This document shows, piece after piece, positions 57,477 to 64,000 of a DNA stretch of 64,000 bases. The stretch covers positions 15,601-79,600 of the forward strand of contig CAZQNT010000003.1 of assembly GCA_964595075.1 (NCBI GenBank), written 5' to 3'. The notes below the pieces were generated by a model. That model searched no databases and was not told the DNA's origin. It saw only the letters and a list, made by a program, of their open reading frames with translations. This DNA comes from JAHJFW01 sp964595075 (GTDB taxonomy: Bacteria > Patescibacteriota > Patescibacteriia > 2-12-FULL-60-25). The position numbers were made by a program, and so were the translations under genes. Within the stretch, counting starts at the first letter, position 1. Each line of letters begins with the position of its first letter.

Positions 57477-60400
57477 TTATGCAGAGAATTTACCCCCTGA
57501 AATATCAAAGAACCTTTCAAAGTACCTCGTTAATTTATCCAGAACGCTCTCACGTTTCTGTGTCCGTTCACCGGTTGGAGAAAATCGGGACACGGGAGGT
57601 AAGACCTTAGTGATGGCCGTGCCCGTTGTTGCAACGCTACCGTCACGAAACGCATTTTTCACAAACGTATACGTTGCATCGTGATCAAGGTTCTCACTGG
57701 TAATAATTTGTTCGAGTTCTTCAATCTTTTTCTTATCCATGAACATTCGCCAGTCATCATCAACGACTGAATGTACATCGAGCGAAGTGATGAATTGATT
57801 GATGAGATCCTTTTTATTGCGCAGTTCAACACTTGAATCTATTGCTTTATTGATATCAACCAACAACTCACGATTCTTGATGTGGTCTTCGTGATACTGC
57901 TTGATTAACTTGAGGACGTAGTCAATATTTATTTCGATTTGTTTAATAAGCTCCATTTCAAATACAAGATCGTCATTTATATTCTCCTGCTCCTTCTCAA
58001 TACCCTTGCGGAAGTCGTTATATAGATCGATGTACGCACTGTGGTAGTCCTGAACATCGCGCTCAGTCAGAATTTCATTTCCGATGAAATCATCAAAGGT
58101 TGTTAGAATATTTCGAACGCGCAAAACCGCACCGTAGAGCTTGATAAAATCCTTTTGGTTTTGCTCGCCGAGGATTCGCTCACCAACGGGGAATTTCTCT
58201 AATAGCTCCGCAACCAAACTTGTATAACCGCGCACTTCTTTCTCGCCGTCTTTGTAGCCGTGGTAATACTCAGCGTAGGATTTAAGCAGCACGATGCCAC
58301 TGGCTTCCTTGTCTCCGAAAAGAGCAATGGACTCGTTGGTTGCTTTTTCAAGGTTGCGGAAGCAGACGATATTTCCAAAAGTTTTTACGCTATTAAGAAT
58401 ACGATTAGTGCGGGAAAATGCTTGCAGAAGCCCGTGCAATCGGAGGTTCTTGTCCACCCACAAAGTGTTGAGCGTCGTCGCATCAAATCCGGTCAAAAAC
58501 ATATTGACCACGATGAGCACATCGACCTCGCGGTCTTTTACTCGCTGGCTTACATCCTTGTAGTAATTCTGAAATTTATCTGATGATGTGTCGTACGAAG
58601 TCCCAAACATCGTATTATAATCCACGATAGCTCCGTCGAGAAAATCTCTTGAGCTCGCGTCTAGTCCGCTCGTATCCTCCGAATTTTCGTCTATCATCCC
58701 ATCTGCGTCCTCATCGTTTACCCCAAAACTATAAATCGTTGCTACTTTGAGTCGTTTGTCGCTCGGCACATCCGCAAGCTGCTTTTTGAACTCAGCGTAG
58801 TATTTTTTGGCAACATCAATAGACGAGACAGCGAAAATAGAATTGAACCCAGCCAACCTTCGTTCCTTTAATTTGTAAAAACTATTGCGTTTGGTTTTTT
58901 GGTCAAAATGCTCTCGAATGTAGCTGACGATATTTGCTAAACGTTCCGGTGCGGCGAGCACTGCCTCGCGATCAATATCGCTAACCTTCTTGTCTTCGAT
59001 GTTCTCGGCTTCACGAACGGTAGAAATATAATCAACCTTGAAGGGCAAGACGTTTTTATCAGCGATCGCGTCCACGATGGTGTAGGTGTGCAGTTTATCG
59101 CCAAATGCTTGTTCTGTGGTCTTGAGATCCAATCGACCGCCGGAAGAAGCATTTTTCGCAAAAATTGGCGTTCCAGTAAAGCCAAAAATATGGTAGTTCT
59201 TGAATGCTTTCGTGATTGCCGCATGCATGTCGCCAAACTGTGAACGGTGACATTCATCAAAGATAATCACTACATGACCATCAAAAATACCGTGACCCGC
59301 ATTGCGCCCGATGAATCTATCGAGCTTCTGGATGGTCGTGATGATAATGCGCGCATTCGGATTTTCTAATTGCCGCCCCAGAATTGACGTACTGGTATTG
59401 CTGTTTGCCGCTCCCTTCTCAAACTTGTCGTATTCACGCATGGTTTGATAATCCAAATCCTTACGGTCAACGACGAATATTACTTTATCCACGTACGGCA
59501 ATTTACTAACGAGCTGCGCCGTCTTGAAGCTCGTTAAGGTCTTTCCCGATCCAGTCGTGTGCCAGATGTATCCACCAGCTTCTACAGTGCCGAGTTTCTT
59601 GTAATTCGTGCTAACTTCGATTCTGCTCAATATTCGTTCAGTTGCCACGATCTGATATGGCCGCATCACCAAGAGCTGTCGATCGGTAGTAAAGACGCAG
59701 TAGCGGGTTAAGATATTTAACAATGCGTGCTTGGCAAAAAAAGTCTTCCCGAAATCCATCAAATCTGTGATTGGTCGATTTGTTGCATCAGCCCACCAGC
59801 TCGTAAATTCAAAACTATTGCTTGCGCGCTTACCTTTCTTCGCCGCTCCCTCGTTCGCTTCCTTGATATGCTCAGAGCGCGTGGTGTTACTGTAATATTT
59901 GGTATGCGTGCCGTTGGAAATCACAAAAAGCTGCACGTATTCAAATAGTCCCGCCGACGCCCAAAAACTTTCGCGCTGGTAACGATTGATCTGGTTAAAT
60001 GCCTCTTGAATTGCGACACCGCGACGCTTGAGTTCAACATGGACCAAAGGCAAGCCATTCACGAGCACTGTTACGTCGTAACGGTTGGAACGCTTCCCAT
60101 CTTCGGTCGCATATTGATTGATAACTTGCAGACTATTGTCGTGGATGTTGTCCTTTTTAAGCAGGTAAACATTTTTTACGGATCCATCGTCAAGCGTCAG
60201 ATTCTTGATGTAATCCTCTTGAAGTGTCGCCGTTTTTTCTGCAATCCCCTGATTCGGATTGGCTAGCTCCCCCGCAAAGAAACGATCCCATTCTGCATCT
60301 GAAAACGTAAAATTATTGAGCTTCTCTAGCTGTCTACGCAGATTCGCCACCAGATCAGCCTCCGAAGTAATAGCAAGATACTCATACGCCTGCGCTGTGA

Positions 60401-60542
60401 GCTGTTCAATAAATGCCCGTTCCAATTCCGCCTCGCTTTGGTAATGGGCAACACGCAAAGTATTCGGAGTGAACTCCGCTACCACGGTGCTTTGCGGATT
60501 TTCCGCGACGAGGTTGTATTTGCTGTTAGTGGACATATTCAT
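57477..60542 (-). CDS. hsdR: Type I restriction enzyme subunit HsdR
   Basis: A 1021-residue motor-nuclease. The N-terminal PD-(D/E)XK nuclease has the Asp in RYDVTVLVNG and VHVELKRRG (about 155-175). The SF2 translocase has TTGSGKT (about 332), IIFDECHRSQFG (DEAD-like), GFTGTP and the motif VI QAFSRTNR. The C-terminal helical part contacts HsdM. It requires HsdM2-S for site recognition, then translocates and cuts distantly. The start overlaps the end of the second hsdS part by 17 bases; ATG 60536 is an alternative. Confidence 0.94.
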   Translation of the reverse strand: MNMSTNSKYNLVAENPQSTVVAEFTPNTLRVAHYQSEAELERAFIEQLTAQAYEYLAITSEADLVANLRRQLEKLNNFTFSDAEWDRFFAGELANPNQGIAEKTATLQEDYIKNLTLDDGSVKNVYLLKKDNIHDNSLQVINQYATEDGKRSNRYDVTVLVNGLPLVHVELKRRGVAIQEAFNQINRYQRESFWASAGLFEYVQLFVISNGTHTKYYSNTTRSEHIKEANEGAAKKGKRASNSFEFTSWWADATNRPITDLMDFGKTFFAKHALLNILTRYCVFTTDRQLLVMRPYQIVATERILSRIEVSTNYKKLGTVEAGGYIWHTTGSGKTLTSFKTAQLVSKLPYVDKVIFVVDRKDLDYQTMREYDKFEKGAANSNTSTSILGRQLENPNARIIITTIQKLDRFIGRNAGHGIFDGHVVIIFDECHRSQFGDMHAAITKAFKNYHIFGFTGTPIFAKNASSGGRLDLKTTEQAFGDKLHTYTIVDAIADKNVLPFKVDYISTVREAENIEDKKVSDIDREAVLAAPERLANIVSYIREHFDQKTKRNSFYKLKERRLAGFNSIFAVSSIDVAKKYYAEFKKQLADVPSDKRLKVATIYSFGVNDEDADGMIDENSEDTSGLDASSRDFLDGAIVDYNTMFGTSYDTSSDKFQNYYKDVSQRVKDREVDVLIVVNMFLTGFDATTLNTLWVDKNLRLHGLLQAFSRTNRILNSVKTFGNIVCFRNLEKATNESIALFGDKEASGIVLLKSYAEYYHGYKDGEKEVRGYTSLVAELLEKFPVGERILGEQNQKDFIKLYGAVLRVRNILTTFDDFIGNEILTERDVQDYHSAYIDLYNDFRKGIEKEQENINDDLVFEMELIKQIEINIDYVLKLIKQYHEDHIKNRELLVDINKAIDSSVELRNKKDLINQFITSLDVHSVVDDDWRMFMDKKKIEELEQIITSENLDHDATYTFVKNAFRDGSVATTGTAITKVLPPVSRFSPTGERTQKRESVLDKLTRYFERFFDISGGKFSA

Positions 60543-61089
60543 TGAAGGTCAGAAGTTTGCCCCGATAGTATTCATACTGCGAACGGCGTGCGGAGAGCTC
60601 TGCTGGTAAGCCCGTTGAGATATCGTTTACAAGAGCATCAAATTTATCCAAGATTGTAACAATGCGTTTTTGTTCCGCAATTTCCGGTACTGGGATTTTA
60701 TATTTCATGATCGCGGCTTTGTCTCCTCGTGGCATTTTCGCACCCTTCGCAGATTGCATGCTGTAATCAAAGAAACCATCAGAAGCCAATAGGTAATACA
60801 AAAAACTTGAACTCAAATTATTTTTCTCGCTTTCATTTATTCGTACAACCAAAACATCGCCGCTTGTTCCACCGACATTTGTTGCACGCCATATCTTTTT
60901 TAGATATGGACGAATATTACCAAGCAAGATATCACCGACTTCGTATCGCGTCAGTTTGCCAGTGGTCGGTACGTAGCTTGATGTAGTTTTGCCTTGCTTA
61001 TTTTGTAACAAATTGTCTACACCAACATAATGCTCGTGAGTAAGTTCATTTGCAGCAATCCTTGTTTTTGAGTAGTTAGCAATATCCAT
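60526..61089 (-). CDS. hsdS: HsdS C-terminal half (second target-recognition domain)
   Basis: A 187-residue polypeptide: a TRD (about 1-140) and a conserved coiled-coil end (IAEQKRIVTILDKFDALV ... ARRSQYEYYRGKLLTF), equal to half an HsdS. It is out of frame with the first half because of the (CT)12 tract at 61107-61130. It has its own start: AAGGTGG nine bases before ATG 61089, four bases after the first half's TAG, so it can be translated separately. The frame is also open upstream through the tract from a TTG at 61143, which shows the ancestral fusion. Confidence 0.85.
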   Translation of the reverse strand: MDIANYSKTRIAANELTHEHYVGVDNLLQNKQGKTTSSYVPTTGKLTRYEVGDILLGNIRPYLKKIWRATNVGGTSGDVLVVRINESEKNNLSSSFLYYLLASDGFFDYSMQSAKGAKMPRGDKAAIMKYKIPVPEIAEQKRIVTILDKFDALVNDISTGLPAELSARRSQYEYYRGKLLTFNEYVH

Positions 61090-61093
61090 AAGT

Positions 61094-61786
61094 CTAATCC
61101 ACCTTACTCTCTCTCTCTCTCTCTCTCTCTTCTCGCGCGTCAAACGTCAGCAGTTCCGATCGGTAGTATTCGTACTGTTTCTTTCTTGCTTCCAGCTCTG
61201 CTTCCAGCTCTGCTTCCAGCTCTGTAAAATTATTAAGAGTTTTAATAATTTCCTCCTGCACCGCAAGTGGCGGGAGCGGGATTTTGATTTTCGCAAAACG
61301 CTTTTTTGAGACATTAAATCTCGTCACTCCGCTGGCAGTTTTTGCAATCTGTTTTCTCATTTGTTCGTCCCTGAACAAATATTTTGAAAATTCTGGCAAA
61401 AGCAAAGCGCTATCATGTAGGCGAAAGCCAAAACAAAAACTATTCAGATACAACGGTTCATCAACTTCCTTGATCAGAACGGACGACATCCCGCACTCAT
61501 CGGGAGTTTCCGATGAGCCGGTAAATAACACATCGCCGTATTCAATCCGATTCTGATTTTCATCGTCGTCCACCTTTACGAAGGTCTGAATATCGGTGTC
61601 AACTGCAATGTTGGAAAAAATATTCATGTAGGTAACAAACTTCGCGTTACCGTTACTGAAATCATCCTTACTCTTGCCTGATAGTCCCCCGTAAAAATCT
61701 CCGAGTTCTCCCAGCTCCTTAAACTCCACACCATTCGGGCAGAGTTCAGCGATGAGCTTTTCAATTTTGCTTTGATGTTTAGTCAT
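61094..61786 (-). CDS. hsdS: HsdS N-terminal half (first target-recognition domain)
   Basis: A 230-residue polypeptide: TRD1 (about 20-165), then the central conserved region PPLAVQEEIIKTLNNFTELEAELEAELEARKKQYEYY. The ELEA repeats are encoded by three 12-base units at 61188-61223. The frame runs into the GA-rich tract (REERERERES) and stops at TAG 15 bases beyond. One more CT unit, or two fewer, would fuse it to the second half into an HsdS of about 420 residues. It starts two bases after the hsdM stop. Confidence 0.88.
   Translation of the reverse strand: MTKHQSKIEKLIAELCPNGVEFKELGELGDFYGGLSGKSKDDFSNGNAKFVTYMNIFSNIAVDTDIQTFVKVDDDENQNRIEYGDVLFTGSSETPDECGMSSVLIKEVDEPLYLNSFCFGFRLHDSALLLPEFSKYLFRDEQMRKQIAKTASGVTRFNVSKKRFAKIKIPLPPLAVQEEIIKTLNNFTELEAELEAELEARKKQYEYYRSELLTFDAREERERERESKVD
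61107..61130 (-). repeat. (CT)12 slippage tract in hsdS
   Basis: Twelve CT units on the plus strand (GA on the coding strand), followed by TCTC. The tract lies exactly where the two halves of HsdS change frame. Confidence 0.95.
61188..61223 (-). repeat. Three 12-bp units encoding ELEA in the HsdS spacer
   Basis: Three perfect copies of GCTTCCAGCTCT. In EcoR124I the number of 12-base TAEL units in the same spacer sets the gap between the two half-sites; a like role here is inferred. Confidence 0.9.
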
Positions 61787-61788
61787 AT

Positions 61789-63354
61789 CTAGTTCGTTCC
61801 CTCGATGTCCGCTACAACTTCATCGATCGCCGTACGAAGCACCTGTTGTCGTGCGACAATGTTAGCTATTCTTATGTTTAGCTCTGTAATGTCTACGATT
61901 TCACGAGAGTCTTCCGCTACGACGTAACTTGAAACGGCAATATTATAGTCGTTCTCGGCAATAGTTTTATTATCAACAAGCTTGGAAAAATACGCCGTGT
62001 CTTTGCGTGTAGTGAACGCATCAAGAATCTTGAGGCGATTCGTCTCGCTCAATTTATTCTTGTTGCCACCTCGAACAAACTCGGCAGAGGCATTAATAAA
62101 AAGCGTTTTGTTGTCCTTCTTGGACTTCTTGAGAATAATGACGCAGGTGGCGATCGTTGTGCCGAAAAAGAGATCTGGCGGCAACTGAATGACTGCATCA
62201 ATATAATTGTTATCTATCAAATATTTACGGATCTTCTGTTCTGCACCGCCGCGATAGAGCACGCCGGGGAATTCGACGATTGCCGCCGTGCCACTCGTGG
62301 ATAGCCACGAAAGCATATGCATTGTAAAGGCGAGATCGGCCTTGCTCTTTGGCGCCAAAACTCCTGCCGGAGAAAAACGCGGATCGTTTATTAAGAGCGG
62401 GTTCGCGTCGCCTTCCCAGTGGATTGAATACGGCGGGTTAGAAACGATGGCGTCAAACGGTTCATCATCCCAATGTTTCGGGTCAGTTAGCGTGTCTCCG
62501 TGGGCAATATCAAAATGATTGTAATTAATGTCGTGCAAGAACATGTTGATACGACAGAGGTTGTAGATAGTGAGATTCACCTCCTGTCCAAAAAAGCCCT
62601 GCCTCACATTTTCCTTACCAAGGACTTTGACGAATTTGAGAAGTAATGAACCGGATCCGCAGGCGGGATCGTAAACCTTGTTTACTTCTTTCTTGCCGAC
62701 GGTGGTAATTTCAGCAAGTAGCTCGCTGACTTCCTGTGGTGTAAAAAATTCGCCGCCAGACTTTCCAGCATTTGCGGCATACATGGTCATCAAATACTCA
62801 TATGCATCACCGAAAGCGTCTATGGTGTTGTCGGAGTAGTTGCCGAGCCGAAGGTCTCCTATAGCTTCCAGAAGTTTGACGAGCGTCTGATTTCTTTTTT
62901 CGACCGTGCCTCCTAGTTTGTTTGAGTTCACATCGAGATCGTCAAAAAGACCCTTGAGATCGTCTTCACTGTTTGCTCCTTTGGCAGAGTTTTCAATATC
63001 ACGAAAAACAGCGGTCAATGTTTCGTTGAGATTGGCGTCATTGCGAGCATCCCTGCGGACGTTCACAAAAAGTTCACTGGGTAAAATATAAAATCCCTTC
63101 TCCTTTACCGTATCAGCTCGACCAAATTCAGCCTCCTTGTCAGAAAGCGTTGCGTAATCGAAATCCTTTTTTCCTGCGCGACGCTCGTCGGCGTTGATGT
63201 AATTGGTCAAGTTCTCGCTGATGAATCGATAAAAGAGCATTCCAAGCACGTATTGCTTGAAGTCCCAGCCATCCACGCTCCCGCGCAAATCATTGGCGAT
63301 CTGCCAAATGGCACGATGCAATTCTGAACGCTCTTGCTCTTTAGTCGTATTCAT
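61789..63354 (-). CDS. hsdM: Type I DNA methyltransferase subunit HsdM
   Basis: A 521-residue N6-adenine methyltransferase: N-terminal helical domain (HsdM_N, about 8-140), SAM motif DPACGSGSLLLK (about 232) and catalytic NPPY in AIVSNPPYSIHWE (about 309). With HsdS it protects the host sites. Preceded by a small regulator gene and followed by hsdS two bases later. Confidence 0.95.
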   Translation of the reverse strand: MNTTKEQERSELHRAIWQIANDLRGSVDGWDFKQYVLGMLFYRFISENLTNYINADERRAGKKDFDYATLSDKEAEFGRADTVKEKGFYILPSELFVNVRRDARNDANLNETLTAVFRDIENSAKGANSEDDLKGLFDDLDVNSNKLGGTVEKRNQTLVKLLEAIGDLRLGNYSDNTIDAFGDAYEYLMTMYAANAGKSGGEFFTPQEVSELLAEITTVGKKEVNKVYDPACGSGSLLLKFVKVLGKENVRQGFFGQEVNLTIYNLCRINMFLHDINYNHFDIAHGDTLTDPKHWDDEPFDAIVSNPPYSIHWEGDANPLLINDPRFSPAGVLAPKSKADLAFTMHMLSWLSTSGTAAIVEFPGVLYRGGAEQKIRKYLIDNNYIDAVIQLPPDLFFGTTIATCVIILKKSKKDNKTLFINASAEFVRGGNKNKLSETNRLKILDAFTTRKDTAYFSKLVDNKTIAENDYNIAVSSYVVAEDSREIVDITELNIRIANIVARQQVLRTAIDEVVADIEGTN

Positions 63355-63376
63355 AAAATCAGTCCTCTGTATTTGA

Positions 63377-63565
63377 TTATTTTTTGTCCCCTTGTAGGAA
63401 TTTTAGGATGTCCTCTTTTTTGTAGCGCCGATCACGACGCTCGCCAAAACGAACGGCTTTCAGAATCCCCTTCTTGTCCCAGAGCCGCAGCGTATTCGGA
63501 TGACATTTTAGGATCTCTGATGCCTCCCTCAGCGTGAGCAGTGGTGGAATTTGACTTTCGTCCAT
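63377..63565 (-). CDS. Small MerR/excisionase-type DNA-binding protein
   Basis: A 62-residue protein, LTLREASEILKCHPNTLRLWDKKG then RRDRRYKKEDILKFL: the HTH_17/MerR-like winged helix of excisionases and phage-type regulators. As first gene of the restriction operon it is a candidate autoregulator, like the C proteins of other systems, though those are usually HTH_3. The start ATG is 63565; the frame continues upstream but crosses the promoter. Confidence 0.8.
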   Translation of the reverse strand: MDESQIPPLLTLREASEILKCHPNTLRLWDKKGILKAVRFGERRDRRYKKEDILKFLQGDKK

Positions 63566-63578
63566 AAAAGACGTGGCT

Positions 63579-63607
63579 ATTCTATCCCACTTACCAATCC
63601 CGCACAA
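63579..63607 (-). promoter_or_regulatory. Promoter of the restriction-modification operon
   Basis: Minus strand: TTGTGC (63602-63607), 17-base spacer, TAGAAT (63579-63584). The leader to ATG 63565 is only about six bases. Confidence 0.55.
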
Positions 63608-63622
63608 TGAGTAACATGCGGG
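63599..63622. promoter_or_regulatory. Inverted repeat over the operon -35, possible operator
   Basis: CCCGCA (63599-63604) and TGCGGG (63617-63622), 12 bases apart, overlap the leftward -35. It could bind the MerR-like regulator encoded by the first gene. Confidence 0.4.
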
Positions 63623-63637
63623 GCTTTTGGATAGGTA

Positions 63638-63666
63638 TTGACAAAACCGCTGTTTTGTGCTATATT
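63638..63666 (+). promoter_or_regulatory. Consensus promoter of the rightward GC-rich gene
   Basis: TTGACA (63638-63643), 17-base spacer, TATATT (63661-63666). Divergent from the restriction operon, with about 150 bases of leader. Confidence 0.85.
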
Positions 63667-63695
63667 GGTTTGTCGAACATTGAAAAGAATAGAGC

Positions 63696-63747
63696 TTGAA
63701 AACGGCATATTGTGGCCAAGAAATTGGCCTTAGCATGCCGTTTTCAA
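63696..63747 (+). ncRNA. Structured leader: nested stem-loop
   Basis: TTGAAAACGGCAT (63696-63708) pairs with ATGCCGTTTTCAA (63735-63747), 13 bp. Inside, TGGCCAA and TTGGCC close a GAAA tetraloop (63713-63729). It lies in the transcribed leader about 75 bases before the gene and is a candidate regulatory RNA structure or stability element. Confidence 0.6.
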
Positions 63748-63821
63748 ACCAAAGGCAAGTCCTAAAGCCGCGAATCCTCGCGACCGGACCAGCCGAACGG
63801 CATCCAAGGAGGCAAGCCACC

Positions 63822-64000
63822 ATGGCCAGCCTGCACAGCATCACCATCGGAGAGGACACGGAGTTCAAGGGTCGCCTCGCTCGCGCGGGGTTCAGCGCGG
63901 AAGTCATCCGCGAGATCAACCGCAACGACGACATGGCGGGGATCATGTACGAAGCGCTGATGCGCCACCCGCGCTTCACCCTCGTCCACGGCCTCTTCAC
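63822..64000 (+). CDS. GC-rich orphan gene, cut by the right edge
   Basis: At least 59 residues, MASLHSITIGEDTEFKGRLA onward, soluble and charged. AAGGAGG lies nine bases before the ATG and a consensus promoter about 155 bases upstream. The family is not recognised from this part. GC-rich codon use matches the other orphan genes of this window. The gene continues beyond 64000. Confidence 0.7.
   Translation, partial: MASLHSITIGEDTEFKGRLARAGFSAEVIREINRNDDMAGIMYEALMRHPRFTLVHGLF

Overview
The window reads as a piece of a small-genome bacterium of the Candidate Phyla Radiation (Patescibacteria); this is an inference from gene content, not a phylogenetic result. Supporting signs are a complete type IV pilus locus with several pseudopilins, very large repeat-rich surface proteins with thrombospondin-type-3 calcium repeats, membrane-anchored DsbA-like proteins, a one-domain RRM RNA-binding protein, tight gene packing, many genes that start at or within a few bases of a predicted transcription start, and standard-code stops (TAA, TAG and TGA all used). 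Ten Ns at 49589-49598 show that it is a scaffold from an assembly.

Layout. 1-6.8 kb: partial gene, REP-associated tyrosine transposase (RAYT) bracketed by palindromes, recJ, an MsbA-type ABC exporter, an aminoglycoside-phosphotransferase-fold kinase, a GC-rich P-loop gene and an RNase HI. 6.9-20 kb: type IV pilus locus (surface protein, pilM, pilN, pilO, pilP-like, pilB, CheY-like regulator, pilC, two pilins, pilD, four minor pilins). 20-27.8 kb: small GC-rich gene, ligA, gatC, gatA, a membrane protein with a HEPN-like motif, lgt, two DsbA-like thioredoxins, an RRM protein. 27.9-33.3 kb: an 1810-residue surface protein with about 14 repeats, then tRNA-Ser(GGA). 33.6-36.1 kb: AT-rich accessory genes (metallophosphoesterase, S51 peptidase, unknown) separated by the same palindrome. 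36.2-44.7 kb: unknown membrane proteins, tgt, two carbonic-anhydrase-fold proteins, a UvrD-type helicase-nuclease, a DUF721 protein. 44.8-49.1 kb: mreB-mreC-mreD-PBP2, the rod-shape operon. 49.3-54.9 kb: GC-rich orphan, greA, cytidylyltransferase, serS, alr, ftsQ-like. 55-63.6 kb: tyrosine recombinase, two tRNA-Arg genes, and a leftward type I restriction-modification operon whose hsdS is split at a (CT)12 tract. 63.6-64 kb: divergent promoter, a structured leader and the start of another GC-rich gene.

The pilus genes form one assembly machine: PilM-N-O-P as alignment complex, PilB as extension ATPase, PilC as platform, PilD as processing peptidase, and a set of pilins. mreBCD and PBP2 act together in lateral wall growth, with Alr supplying D-alanine and the FtsQ-like protein acting in division. 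The most distinctive parts of the window are (1) an hsdS gene with two separate slippage-prone tracts, (2) several families of dispersed palindromic elements, some lying inside coding sequence or supplying stop codons, and (3) isolated GC-rich genes, most with their own consensus promoter and terminator.
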